A DNA stretch of 62,033 nucleotides from Burkholderia sp. lig30 (GCF_000687455.2 NZ_JGVW01000033.1:1-62033), one strand, 5' to 3'; shown: positions 8,763 through 17,686, numbered from the stretch's first letter. The notes: generated by a model not told the origin, from the letters alone. A program made the numbers and translations.

Positions 8763-9691
8763 TTTGATCACCGTAGCGTTCAGAGCCGCGGAGGCGCGTC
8801 GGGCCGTCCGGCGCCGCCGACCTGTGTTGGGCCCCGCATCGCAGATCGCCCGGAAAAAGCAAATCTGCATGCAACGCGAGAGATTGAATGAGAATCGGGA
8901 TTCAGCCTGCGCGACTCAATGCGCAATTGCCGGCCCTGCAAGGGCGCCCCCGCATGCGCAAACAATTCTTCTAATGGTTTTCGGAATCACGAATGGCCTG
9001 CTTGTTGCGCCGGTTCTCATTATTGCCCCGAGTATTCGAAGACCGCGCATCGCGATGCGGTGCTGCGTCCATTGTTCTTGAGGGCTCATGCTATTGCAGG
9101 CCATGCAGTGGAAATTAATGTATTTTTTTTGTTTTCAGTCGTTCAGACCGGCACTCCCCGATTTTCGATACCGTGAACCCGAGTCCGGCAACGCATTGAT
9201 TTTCAGCGAGAAGCGACAGCCTGAAAAACCGCTTAAGTCGATTCGAGTCCAGATGGCGCCCCAACGCGTAAAGAAAAATCCCTGAAATTCGTCGGGGCTC
9301 TTTTCCCTTGGCACTCGACGGTCTCTGGAATCAAGTGCAACGTTTCGCTGATCCGGCGGCCGCCAATTCCATGGCCATGGCCTCCCAAGGTGTTTTCCAA
9401 CACGACACAGCCTGCTACGCAACCGACCTTCGTCACGCTTTCGTCGGGAAGATTGCTGTCTATACAACAAGACCGTCGACACGCATTCCATTTTTCCCAG
9501 CCAGACCCCGCCTCACCCGCATCCATCGCCAGCATTGGCGCTCCCCGACTCATCCTCAGCGAAAACCCTACTTCCTCCCAATATTTTGATTCCGTATCTT
9601 GTATATACAACTCGCAGGCACAGCACCTCGTGTTGAACCCGCCACCGTCCTCCTCGGCGGCACCCAACCACCCTTCGGGAACCTTACGTCA
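8763..9691. other. 929-base gene-free stretch
   Basis: This is the divergent region between the chemoreceptor and the amino-acid binding protein. GC is visibly lower than in the flanking genes, and there is a T-rich tract near 9120-9136 (TATTTTTTTTG). Open frames here have non-coding codon patterns and no recognisable product. It may hold long leaders, an unannotated small RNA or decayed sequence; nothing more specific can be supported. Confidence 0.4.
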
Positions 9692-10468
9692 ATGAAGAAA
9701 CTTGCCCTGTGCATGGCGATCCTGGCGATCGCAACCTCCGCCTCCGCGAAGGACTGGTCCACCGTCCGGTTCGGTGTCGATGCGAGCTACCCCCCGTTTG
9801 AATCGAAGAGCGCGGACGGCAAGCTGGTCGGCTTCGACATCGACGTGGGCAACGAGATCTGCAAGCGCCTGAACGCGAAATGCGTCTGGGTCGAAAGCGC
9901 GTTCGACGGCATGATCCCGGCGCTGAAGGCACGGAAGTTCGACGGCGTGCTGTCGTCGATGTCGATGACGCCGCAGCGTGAAGCGCAGATCGCGTTCTCG
10001 GCGAGACTGTTCCACACGCCGACTCGCCTCGTCGCGAAGAAGGGCTCGACTGCCCAGCCGACCGCTGATGCGCTGAAAGGCAAGACGGTCGGCGTCGAGC
10101 AGGGCTCGATCCAGGAAACCTATGCGAAGACCAGCTGGGCGCCGAATGGCGTGAAGGTCGTGTCCTACCAGGACCAGGACCAGGTCTATGGGGACCTGAT
10201 CGCGGGCCGTCTGGACGCGGCGCTGCAAGACGCCGTGCAGGCGGACATGGGCTTCCTGAAGACCGCGCGCGGCGCAGGCTTCGAGTTCACGGGCGGCGAC
10301 CTGAGCGACCCGAAAGGGACGCTCGGCCACGGCGCCGCCATCGGCCTGCGCAAGGAAGACACCGACCTGAAGACGAAGATCGACAAGGCGATCGCCGACA
10401 TGATCAAGGACGGCACCTACAAGAAGATCGAAGGCAAGTACTTCTCGTTCGACGTGTACGGCTCCTGA
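9692..10468 (+). CDS. cationic amino-acid ABC transporter substrate-binding protein
   Basis: Periplasmic binding protein of the HisJ/ArgT (Lys-Arg-Orn-His) family, 258 residues. It has a signal peptide MKKLALCMAILAIATSASA, then the family pattern VRFGVDASYPPFESK, LVGFDIDVGNEICKRLNAKC and the hinge/ligand region DGVLSSMSMTPQRE. The start MKKLAL (9692) is chosen because it gives a normal signal peptide; the open frame extends upstream without one. It is followed 16 bases later by an AstE-like gene, suggesting shared transcription. No permease or ATPase genes are adjacent. Confidence 0.92.
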   Translation: MKKLALCMAILAIATSASAKDWSTVRFGVDASYPPFESKSADGKLVGFDIDVGNEICKRLNAKCVWVESAFDGMIPALKARKFDGVLSSMSMTPQREAQIAFSARLFHTPTRLVAKKGSTAQPTADALKGKTVGVEQGSIQETYAKTSWAPNGVKVVSYQDQDQVYGDLIAGRLDAALQDAVQADMGFLKTARGAGFEFTGGDLSDPKGTLGHGAAIGLRKEDTDLKTKIDKAIADMIKDGTYKKIEGKYFSFDVYGS

Positions 10469-10484
10469 CAGCCAACGAGCCATC

Positions 10485-11600
10485 ATGCAAACCCAGACCC
10501 ATCCGTTGATTTCCCCGACGCTCGGCACCGAGCGTCACTTGACCAGCTTCCACTACGGCCCGGCCGGCGGGCAGAAGATCTACATCCAGTCGTCGCTCCA
10601 CGCCGACGAGCTGCCGGGCATGCTGGTCGCATGGGAGCTCCGCAAGCGCCTCGACGCGCTCGAGGCGGCAGGCAGGCTGCGCGGCGAAATCGTCGTCGTG
10701 CCGGTACCCAATCCGATCGGCCTCAACCAGCGGCTGCTCGGCCAGCTGATCGGCCGCTTCGAAACAGGCACCGCGGCCAACTTCAACCGCAACTTCCACG
10801 ATCTGGCCGAGCTCGTGATCCCGCGCATCGAGCCTCGCCTGACCGGCGACGCGCAACAGAACCTGCTCGCCGTGCGCGCCGCCATGCGCGAGGCGCTCGA
10901 CGAGCAGACGCCGGCCACCGAGCTCGAATCGCAGCGCCTCGCGCTGCAGCGTCTGTCGTACGACGCCGATGTCGTGCTCGACCTGCACTGCGACTTCGAA
11001 GCCGCGATGCATCTGTTCACGAACCCCGACTTGTGGCCCGATGTCGAGCCGCTCGCGCGCTATCTCGACGCGAAGGCCTCGCTGTTCGCGCTCAATTCGA
11101 TCGGCAATCCATTCGACGAGATTCACAGCTTCTGCTGGTCCGAGCTGCGTGCGCGCTACGGCGAGCGCTATCCGATTCCGAACGGCTCGATCTCGGTGAC
11201 GATCGAGCTGCGCGGCCAGTCGGACGTGACCTACGCGTATGCCGAGCGCGACGCGAACGCGATCGTCGAATACCTGACGTACCGGGGCGTCATCGACGGT
11301 ACGCCGGCCCCCTTGCCGCCACTCGAGTTCGCGGCCACGCCGTTCGCCGGCACCGAGTCGCTCCGCGCGCCGATGTCCGGCGTGCTCGTGTTCCGCACGC
11401 CGCTCGGCGTCCGGGTCGAGCCCGGCCAGGAGATCGCCGATGTCGTCGACCCGCTGACCGGGCGCGTCGCCACGATCAGGAGCGCCATCGTCGGCGTGCT
11501 GTATGCGCGGCACCGCACGCGCTTCGCCACGGCGGGGATGGAGGTCGCGTCCATCGCCGGGGCCAAGCCGATTCGAAGCGGCTCGCTGCTGCCGAGCTGA
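10485..11600 (+). CDS. succinylglutamate desuccinylase/aspartoacylase family protein
   Basis: Zinc-dependent M14-like deacylase of 371 residues. Metal ligands are visible in HADELPG (H-x-x-E, residues 39-42) and LDLHCDFE, with FNRNFHDL in the substrate-binding region. The C-terminal part (RAPMSGVLVFRTPLGVRVEPGQEIADVVDP) has the barrel-like fold typical of AstE-like proteins. It follows the cationic amino-acid binding protein by 16 bases, so a role in deacylating a derivative of arginine, ornithine or lysine is plausible. Because the ast operon is absent, the exact substrate is open. Confidence 0.87.
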   Translation: MQTQTHPLISPTLGTERHLTSFHYGPAGGQKIYIQSSLHADELPGMLVAWELRKRLDALEAAGRLRGEIVVVPVPNPIGLNQRLLGQLIGRFETGTAANFNRNFHDLAELVIPRIEPRLTGDAQQNLLAVRAAMREALDEQTPATELESQRLALQRLSYDADVVLDLHCDFEAAMHLFTNPDLWPDVEPLARYLDAKASLFALNSIGNPFDEIHSFCWSELRARYGERYPIPNGSISVTIELRGQSDVTYAYAERDANAIVEYLTYRGVIDGTPAPLPPLEFAATPFAGTESLRAPMSGVLVFRTPLGVRVEPGQEIADVVDPLTGRVATIRSAIVGVLYARHRTRFATAGMEVASIAGAKPIRSGSLLPS

Positions 11601-11615
11601 GCGCTTCGCCGGCCG

Positions 11616-11921
11616 TCAGGTCGAGGTCGGCGAAGCGGTTTCTTTTCGCCGGATCGGAACGAAACCCACTTGCAGGCCGAAAAGCTTCGCAATGCTGTTG
11701 AGCGAATCGACGGTCGGATTGCCGGTCCCGCGCTCGATGTCCTGGATGACCCGACGGCTCACGCCCCGGTGCGCGGCGAATTCCTCCTGTGTCAGGCCGG
11801 TCATTCCGCGCATCGCCTTCAAGGCCTCGGGAATGCTCATGTCGCCCCGCTCGATCCTTTCATAGAAGGCGCGGCGCAGGGTGTTCTGCTCGTCACGGGT
11901 CAGCGGGTTCCGACGGGGCAT
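11616..11921 (-). CDS. XRE-family regulator, HipB-like antitoxin
   Basis: A 101-residue DNA-binding protein with a helix-turn-helix of the XRE type (GLTQEEFAAHRGVSRRVIQDIERGTGNPTVDSL, residues about 44-76). It lies 16 bases downstream of the hipA-like gene on the same strand, so the pair is probably a toxin-antitoxin operon with the antitoxin second. Classical hipBA has the reverse order. It probably binds the palindrome over the hipA ribosome-binding site, but this is inferred. Confidence 0.85.
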   Translation of the reverse strand: MPRRNPLTRDEQNTLRRAFYERIERGDMSIPEALKAMRGMTGLTQEEFAAHRGVSRRVIQDIERGTGNPTVDSLNSIAKLFGLQVGFVPIRRKETASPTST

Positions 11922-11937
11922 GATGGGGCTCTGGCGG

Positions 11938-13200
11938 TTAAAGGGCGTTCAGTTGTCGGACCTGCGCATCGATGGACTGTGTCAGGAACGCGATGATGTC
12001 GCGGTCGACGCCCTGCTCTTCCATGATGTCGGGCAGGCGTTCGATCTGCGCGCCGAATTGACTCATTCCGAGCGCGAGCATCCGGCGTTCGTGGTCAGGT
12101 ACAGGCAATGCCGCAAGCACGTCGCCCCAGTCCGTCAGCTCAACCCGGGTATCGGGGTGATACCACCTGAGCGTTCGGGGCACGCCTTCCGGGTCCAGGT
12201 ACATCGGCGCGAAGTCGAACAGGGGCGTGAGCCGGACCTCGCCGTCGATGAGTTGCACGGCCGTATTGCGCGCGTGATTGTCGGTGTTGCGCATGGCAAG
12301 ATTGAGCACGTCGCGCTTGATGAATTCGAGCGTTTCGGCGACGGGATCGGTCACGACCTGGCGAATCCCGGCGACCACCTCGAAAAGACTTGGGCGCCGA
12401 TCGAAGCCGGACAGCCGCAGAATCGACGCCACGCTTTCCTGATGGAGTCGCACGACTTTCCCGTCGCGCGCGATCCGGTCGAAGCGCGGAATCAGCAGAA
12501 CGTCCCCGTGAAGGGTCGGCAAATCCGCATGCGTGCGAATACCGAGCGCAGCGGCCACCCGCATATACGCCGCTTCATTGCGCAGAACCTTCTCGTCGGC
12601 CGCACTCTTCCCGCGCGGCAGTTTCGCGATCAGATGCCGGGTAGCATCGGCATCGGGCAGAACCGCATCGCCGTGCAGCAGGCCCGCCCGATCCCGCGTC
12701 AGGAGATATTTCGGCGCAGCGCCCTGGACACCCGTGGTGCCTGTGCCCAGCATCCCGTGCAAGCGCATCCTTTCCGTGAATTCCGCGCTGCGCCCGGTGA
12801 CATCGTCGATCGTCATGCCGGGCAGGCCGCGCGCGTCCGGGTGCCGCGCGACGTGCGCCTCAAAGTAGTCGACCGCTTCTGCGACCCGAATGCGGCCGAC
12901 CGGATTGAAGGCGCCCGCGCAGATCAACGGAAAGTCCGCTTCAGGACCGTCCGGAAGTTGCAGCTCGCCCAGCAGGAATCGGCGACCGCCCCCCTGCGGG
13001 ACGAGATCGTAGAGGAAGGCTGGCATGGTCCGCGCCGTGCGGATGTCCATATCGACTGGCTCGGCCAACGATAGCGGCGCGTCCATATGCTCGACGGCAT
13101 ACATCACCTGGAAATTCCATTGGCAAAGTCCACCGTCGAATTCGATCTGGGCGCAGTCGACCCAGCGATCGTCCAGAAAGATCTGTAGGGTGCAATCCAT
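11938..13200 (-). CDS. hipA: HipA-family serine/threonine kinase toxin
   Basis: A 420-residue HipA-like kinase. It has the N-terminal HipA domain (residues about 10-105), the nucleotide-binding loop TTGVQGAAPKYLL, and the catalytic and metal-binding motifs NTDNHARN and LFDFAPMY. In E. coli, HipA phosphorylates glutamyl-tRNA synthetase; the target here is unknown. The start at 13200 has AAGGAG six bases upstream. It is co-transcribed with the XRE gene that follows. The loop carries Thr where E. coli HipA has its autophosphorylated Ser region, but the alignment there is approximate. Confidence 0.9.
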   Translation of the reverse strand: MDCTLQIFLDDRWVDCAQIEFDGGLCQWNFQVMYAVEHMDAPLSLAEPVDMDIRTARTMPAFLYDLVPQGGGRRFLLGELQLPDGPEADFPLICAGAFNPVGRIRVAEAVDYFEAHVARHPDARGLPGMTIDDVTGRSAEFTERMRLHGMLGTGTTGVQGAAPKYLLTRDRAGLLHGDAVLPDADATRHLIAKLPRGKSAADEKVLRNEAAYMRVAAALGIRTHADLPTLHGDVLLIPRFDRIARDGKVVRLHQESVASILRLSGFDRRPSLFEVVAGIRQVVTDPVAETLEFIKRDVLNLAMRNTDNHARNTAVQLIDGEVRLTPLFDFAPMYLDPEGVPRTLRWYHPDTRVELTDWGDVLAALPVPDHERRMLALGMSQFGAQIERLPDIMEEQGVDRDIIAFLTQSIDAQVRQLNAL

Positions 13201-13211
13201 GAGGCGTCTCC

Positions 13212-13241
13212 TTGTGCCTCATAAATGTAGCACAATGAGGC
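13212..13241. promoter_or_regulatory. interleaved palindromes upstream of hipA
   Basis: Two inverted repeats overlap: TTGTGC-N12-GCACAA (13212-13235) and GCCTCAT-N12-ATGAGGC (13216-13241). They sit directly on and upstream of the hipA Shine-Dalgarno sequence. They are the natural candidate operator for autorepression by the XRE partner. Confidence 0.5.
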
Positions 13242-13335
13242 GGCGAAGTGCCCATATGCTTCTTATAAGCGCTTTTTTGAGGTTCATCCATGTGCGGGCA
13301 TCCTGGCGCGTGCGGAAGATCCTCGGGTTCAGCGC

Positions 13336-14634
13336 CTACTCACCATCCGCGACATATCGGGCCACAAGCGTCATCGGCCCGGTTTCCCCGATATCGACCC
13401 GCACCGTGTGGCCACTGCCGGGCGCGACATCGCAGGCTTGCCCTTCCATGTTGTCCATGCGAGTCAAGGTCACGTCGCGCGGGCCGTCCGGCGTCACGAT
13501 CTCCAGCACGTCGCCAACGGCAAAACGATTCTTCACGTCGAGCGTCGTCAGCCCGGTCGCCGCGTCATAAGCCAGCCATTCGCCGACGAACTGCTGACGC
13601 GCGTTACCCGAGGATCCGCTGGCGTAGTTCTGATAATCCTCGGAGCGATGCCGCTGCAGGAAGCCGTCGGTGTAGCCACGATTGGCGAGGCCGTCGAGGC
13701 GGCCAATGAGCCCCGCGTCGAACGGGCGGCCGGCGACCGCGTCGTCGATGGCGCGCGCATAGAGCTGTGCGGTACGCGCGACATAGTAATGCGACTTGGT
13801 GCGACCTTCGATTTTCAGGCAATCGACGCCGATATCGACCAGTCGCTGCACATGCTCGATCGCACGCAGGTCACGCGAATTCATCAGATACGTGCCGTGT
13901 TCGTCCTCGGACAGCTCCATCCATTCGCCGCCGCGGCGCGCTTCTTCTTCCAGCAGATACACGCGATCCGCTGCCGCGTGGCGCGGCACGTGTTCGCCTT
14001 CAGCCGTCAGTTCCGATTCGGTCATGCGATAGCTCCAGCGGCACGCGTTGGTGCAGGTGCCCTGATTCGAGTCGCGGTGATTGAAGTAGCCGGAGAGCAG
14101 GCAGCGGCCGGAATATGCGATGCACAACGCACCGTGCACGAAGACTTCGAGTTCCGTATCGGGGCAGCGTTGGCGGATATCGGCGATCTCGTCGAGCGAG
14201 AGTTCGCGCGACAGGATCACCCGCGATACGCCGATCGAATTCCAGAAACGGACGCTGGCGTAGTTGACGGTGTTGGCCTGCACGGAAAGGTGGACCGGCA
14301 TGTCGGGCCACGTCTCGCGGACCATCATGATCAGCCCGGGGTCGGCCATGATCAGCGCATCCGGGCCAAGGGCCACCGCATCGCTCAAGTCCCTGATGAA
14401 GGTGTCGACCTTGCGGTTGTGCGCCATCAGATTGACGGTCAGGTAGAAGCGCTTGCCGGCGGCCCGGCAGGCTTCGATGCCTTCGCCGAGGAAGCCCGTG
14501 TTGCGGAACTCGTTGTTGCGCGCGCGCAGGCTGTAGCGTGGCAGGCCCGCGTACACCGCATCGGCGCCGTATGCGAGAGCGTAGTTCAAGGCGCGCAGCG
14601 AGCCGGCGGGGCTGAGGAGTGTTGGGCGCTTCAT
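13336..14634 (-). CDS. trhP: tRNA hydroxylation protein TrhP (peptidase U32 family, YegQ)
   Basis: YegQ/TrhP-type U32 protein of 432 residues, needed for prephenate-dependent 5-hydroxyuridine formation at tRNA position 34 in E. coli. The match runs the full length: LLSPAGSLRALNYALAYGAD, VHLSVQANTVNYASVRFW, and the cysteine region FVHGALCIAYSGRCLLSGY with QGTCTNACRW, which holds the conserved cysteines of the family. The start MKRPTLLSPAG (14634) matches the E. coli N-terminus; the longer open frame upstream is not conserved. It is transcribed toward hipA but probably independently (135-base gap). Confidence 0.93.
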   Translation of the reverse strand: MKRPTLLSPAGSLRALNYALAYGADAVYAGLPRYSLRARNNEFRNTGFLGEGIEACRAAGKRFYLTVNLMAHNRKVDTFIRDLSDAVALGPDALIMADPGLIMMVRETWPDMPVHLSVQANTVNYASVRFWNSIGVSRVILSRELSLDEIADIRQRCPDTELEVFVHGALCIAYSGRCLLSGYFNHRDSNQGTCTNACRWSYRMTESELTAEGEHVPRHAAADRVYLLEEEARRGGEWMELSEDEHGTYLMNSRDLRAIEHVQRLVDIGVDCLKIEGRTKSHYYVARTAQLYARAIDDAVAGRPFDAGLIGRLDGLANRGYTDGFLQRHRSEDYQNYASGSSGNARQQFVGEWLAYDAATGLTTLDVKNRFAVGDVLEIVTPDGPRDVTLTRMDNMEGQACDVAPGSGHTVRVDIGETGPMTLVARYVADGE

Positions 14635-15115
14635 GGCGTAGGTTTGCGGAACAAAACCCGTAAAAATACCAGCGCTTTGTCGGGCACTCTTTGCGCTAGC
14701 GCATGCTGGCGCGTTGTTTTCGGCGCGTCGCGGAGATCGGATCGGCCCCGCCTGCAAGCGCTGCAGTTAAAGCGGGCTATCGGCCACATCCGCTCGTCCG
14801 CCGCCGCGCATGGACGGGCACTCAAGCGACCGCTCTACCTCGGGAGCGGCATTCGGGTTATCGCAACTGCGTATGACCGTAAAGGTCAGGTGCAGCCGCC
14901 CACGCCGGACGGCAGTCGGCCATGACGAGCCCTTATCCCGCGCGACGGCCTGCCGATTTCTGCCTGGCTCGTTTGCGGCATTGCACTCAATCGGCACTAA
15001 AGCACCTACCTACTCGCGGCAAATACGCACGACCGTCAAATCTCCCAGCAACATGGTTGTATCGCGCAACCATATTGTTGTACGATGCAACCATATCGAT
15101 GAGGAGATTCCGCAA
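14635..15115. other. intergenic region between trhP and the MarR-GNAT gene
   Basis: This is the divergent promoter region. Its left and middle parts hold fragments of low coding potential (around 14800-14925) that look like intergenic repeat relics. Its right end holds the tandem palindromes described separately and a Shine-Dalgarno GAGGAG for the gene at 15116. Confidence 0.5.
15053..15094. promoter_or_regulatory. tandem 21-base palindromes, likely MarR operator
   Basis: Two adjacent 21-base inverted repeats, ATGGTTG-N7-CAACCAT (15053-15073) and ATTGTTG-N7-CAACCAT (15074-15094), lie in exact tandem just upstream of the ribosome-binding site of the MarR-GNAT gene. Two full helical turns per unit would put two dimers on one DNA face. 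This strongly suggests an autoregulatory operator. Confidence 0.7.
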
Positions 15116-16078
15116 ATGAGCACCGATCCATCCCTAATTGAAGAAATTCGTGCAGCATCGCGCATGATGGTCCGCGAATTGGGGTTCATGCAGGCTACCT
15201 TGGCGGGCACCGACTATTCTCCTTCGGCAGTACATGCGTTGCTGGAAATCGGGGCAAGCGGTTCCATGACGGCGGCTCAACTCGTGCAGGTTCTGGGGCT
15301 CGAAAAATCCAGTGTCAGCCGGATGGTGGGCAAGCTCATCCAGGCCGGGGAACTGGGGGAAGCTGCCGGTGATGATGATGGCCGCGTCAAACAGTTATTC
15401 CTGACAGAACAAGGTAAACACACGGTTGCGGAGATTCACGCCTACGGCCGAATGCAGGTCACAACCGCGCTTGAGCAGTTGAACCCGTCGCAGCGGCAAG
15501 CGGTGGCCCAAGGGCTAAGTGCATACGCTCAAGCCCTGACGGCCTGTCGCCTCGGAACGGCTGAGGCCTCACCTCGTTCGATTCAGGTCAGCTCGGGTTA
15601 CCGGCCGGGACTGGTCGGGCGCGTGGCCGAAATGCACGCCGCGTTCTATTCCCGGCACTCCGGTTTCGGGCAGTTTTTCGAATGCCAAGTGGCCAGTGGC
15701 GTAGCCGAGTTTGTCGGCCGCCTTGACGAGCCGTGTAATGAAATCTGGGCGGCGACTCAAAATGACCGGATTGTCGGCTCCATCGCCATCGACGGGCAGG
15801 ACTTGGGCAACAACCAGAGCCATCTGCGCTGGTTCATTCTGGACGATGGCTGCCGTGGAAGCGGAGTGGGTCGCCAGCTGCTGGCAGAGGCCGTGGCCTT
15901 TTGCGACAGGCAACGATTCGCTGCCACCCAACTCTGGACGTTCAAGGGGCTGGATGCCGCACGGCGGCTTTACGAATCTTTCGGTTTTGAGCTGGCGCAC
16001 GAGGAGCCGGGCAATCAGTGGGGAAGCACGGTGATCGAACAGCAGTTCATTCGCCGGGGAACCCGGGCTTCCTCATAA
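15116..16078 (+). CDS. MarR regulator fused to GNAT acetyltransferase
   Basis: A 320-residue two-domain protein. Residues about 1-145 form a MarR winged helix (ALLEIGASGSMTAAQLVQVL, then KSSVSRMVGKLIQAG as recognition region). Residues about 160-315 form a GNAT domain with the acetyl-CoA loop GCRGSGVGRQLL and the C-terminal signature RRLYESFGFE. The start at 15116 follows GAGGAG; the longer open frame upstream would read through the operator. Tandem palindromes directly upstream suggest autoregulation. The acetylated substrate is unknown; such fusions may sense and modify a toxic small molecule. Confidence 0.9.
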   Translation: MSTDPSLIEEIRAASRMMVRELGFMQATLAGTDYSPSAVHALLEIGASGSMTAAQLVQVLGLEKSSVSRMVGKLIQAGELGEAAGDDDGRVKQLFLTEQGKHTVAEIHAYGRMQVTTALEQLNPSQRQAVAQGLSAYAQALTACRLGTAEASPRSIQVSSGYRPGLVGRVAEMHAAFYSRHSGFGQFFECQVASGVAEFVGRLDEPCNEIWAATQNDRIVGSIAIDGQDLGNNQSHLRWFILDDGCRGSGVGRQLLAEAVAFCDRQRFAATQLWTFKGLDAARRLYESFGFELAHEEPGNQWGSTVIEQQFIRRGTRASS

Positions 16079-16314
16079 CGGTGGTCTGGCTGGATATAGA
16101 TACTCGAGCAAGATTCTGCCGCGCTACGCGAAGGTTTGGGAACTTGGAGTTTCTCCATGTCAACGATCCATTCAGGGTTCATGTCTGCGGTCCGGGCCCC
16201 GGACGGTCGCCCGAGTAGGTCCAACGGCATCGTGGGTCCGGATGCGGCCAGTTTGGGACATTCGACACCGCCTCCTATATCGTCGACAATCACACTCGCG
16301 CATGAGGGGGAACA

Positions 16315-16626
16315 GTGAATCGATTGGGACGTGATGAGCCGCTGCCACAGCAAATGCAGGGTCGCTGGGTAAGTGCCGATGATCTGCATTCAGCACTAGT
16401 TGTCGACGGAGGCGAGATTACCTGTTTCGGGGCGGTTGTGAACTATGATCACAAGGTGGTAATCGAGGAAAACGGTGCCTTTAATGTGAGCCTTGGTATC
16501 AACGATGAATCGCGTCTTGACGACTTTCAGCGCGAGAATATTGCTGGCCTCCTCATAACGCCCGAAGGACGCTTCCTTGCCTACAACGTGAGATTCGGGC
16601 TGGAATTTGTGCGTCCGAGTTGCTGA
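16315..16626 (+). CDS. hypothetical protein (103 aa)
   Basis: Starts with GTG at 16315 after a strong purine tract (GAGGGGGAACA). The product looks like a small, mostly beta soluble domain (GRWVSADDLHSALVVDGGEI, then KVVIEENGAFNVSLGI). I do not recognise the family. GC is lower than in the core genes. It heads a row of small unlinked genes (16315-17608) that looks like an accessory cargo cluster. It could be an orphan immunity-type protein, but nothing proves that. Confidence 0.65.
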   Translation: MNRLGRDEPLPQQMQGRWVSADDLHSALVVDGGEITCFGAVVNYDHKVVIEENGAFNVSLGINDESRLDDFQRENIAGLLITPEGRFLAYNVRFGLEFVRPSC

Positions 16627-16774
16627 GTGACAGATGTCCTCGGCCCCTCGCTTCTGCGCGGAAACGGCGCGCGGCATCGGGCGCCGGGCGGTGAGCTTTG
16701 ACCATTCGACCTCGTCAACTCCACTGCGTTCGGATTGAGCTTCGCTATACGGAACAGCCGATTAAGGGGTATCA

Positions 16775-17092
16775 ATGACCTCAGAAGTTGAAGTACTTGC
16801 CGAGATGCTTCGCGAAGCGGAAAAATTGCTGCGCTTGTACGGCCAAATTCATTGGGCAGATTGGTTGGCCAAAGATGCGAGGCTCATTCTCCTCCATGAT
16901 GGCTACGGCGTGGAACACCTACTGTCGGCATACGGGGGGATGGGCAGCCTCAACGATGTTGTCCTTCAGCGGACCAGCGACGAGACCGGAGTGTTGGTCC
17001 CCCACGACGACAATGAGCGCTTCGACGAACTTCGATGCGAGATTTATGACCTTGCGAGAAGACTCAATAAATGGGTGAATGCCAGTGACTGA
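16775..17092 (+). CDS. DUF6966-like hypothetical protein
   Basis: A 105-residue protein with an N-terminal helix (EVLAEMLREAEKLLRLYG) followed by WADWLAKDARLILLHDGYG and the distinctive HLLSAYGGMGSLNDVVLQ, which I associate from memory with DUF6966. Its 3' end overlaps the next gene by 14 bases. Small proteins of this kind often sit in polymorphic-toxin immunity arrays or genomic islands; no toxin gene is visible here. Confidence 0.75.
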   Translation: MTSEVEVLAEMLREAEKLLRLYGQIHWADWLAKDARLILLHDGYGVEHLLSAYGGMGSLNDVVLQRTSDETGVLVPHDDNERFDELRCEIYDLARRLNKWVNASD

Positions 17093-17297
17093 ACGCTACA
17101 GTCCGGACACCCTGCGAAGAACGGCGACGCTTATCCAAGAGCGATTTAATATCTCGACCGCCCGCTCGAACCAACTGGCTGCCAAAGCGCTGAACGGGAT
17201 TGATGCACATGGACTCGATCCTGACGATTGGGATACGGTGGTGGCCACTGTCGATGTCGTCGTTCGAGCCTGGATTTCCAGCGGCGCTGGTCGGTAG
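17079..17297 (+). CDS. small hypothetical protein (72 aa)
   Basis: Starts with ATG at 17079 inside the end of the preceding gene (14-base overlap), suggesting translational coupling. The product is an acidic, helical, soluble domain (TLRRTATLIQERFNISTARS, then DPDDWDTVVATVDVVVRAWI). No family is recognised. It converges on the leftward gene at 17303-17608 with six bases between the stops. Confidence 0.6.
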   Translation: MPVTERYSPDTLRRTATLIQERFNISTARSNQLAAKALNGIDAHGLDPDDWDTVVATVDVVVRAWISSGAGR

Positions 17298-17302
17298 GCA
17301 AT

Positions 17303-17608
17303 TCATTGGCGAAAGACGACTAGGTCAACAGCGCGGATCAAATCATCCACTTGACCAAGTTCCGTATCGGGAATCTCTGTACGACGATCTGCTCGCAATG
17401 CTCGTAAGGCTTCACGAAGTGCACCCCAATCGTCGGTTAGGCCACTCGTCAGTGGCCATGCTGAGAGTAAATGTCGCAAAGGGCGAACAGCACGACGTTC
17501 GCACCACGCATCAAACAGCTCGGAGCATCCTGCATTGATTTCGTCTGGCGACATTGACTTGTACGCAATCAGCCGGGGTTGTTGACTACGCTGCCAATGA
17601 TGCAACAT
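17303..17608 (-). CDS. hypothetical protein (about 101 aa)
   Basis: A leftward gene with good amino-acid composition: WCERRAVRPLRHLLSAWPL, LTDDWGALREALRALRADR, then DDLIRAVDLVVF. The open frame extends to 17686, but that part overlaps sequence resembling intergenic repeat relics, so MLHHWQ (17608) is preferred; MSPDEIN (17554) is also possible and neither has a clear Shine-Dalgarno site. The protein is all-helical by appearance and of unknown function. Confidence 0.6.
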   Translation of the reverse strand: MLHHWQRSQQPRLIAYKSMSPDEINAGCSELFDAWCERRAVRPLRHLLSAWPLTSGLTDDWGALREALRALRADRRTEIPDTELGQVDDLIRAVDLVVFRQ

Positions 17609-17686
17609 TTTGAACGACCGCTGTTGGGCGAGTTGAAGGTCCCTTACGGGTCGACTACGGAAATTCGAGGCCGAGTCGCGAAGCAT

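Noticed and set aside
9233..9667. 144-codon minus-strand frame in the 8.8-9.7 kb gap
   Set aside because: Cysteine-rich, no domain, no Shine-Dalgarno, poor codon use; not supported as a gene.
17079..17297. Pseudogene interpretation of the 72-aa gene
   Set aside because: Start overlap with the previous gene and intact composition suggest a real small gene rather than a fragment.
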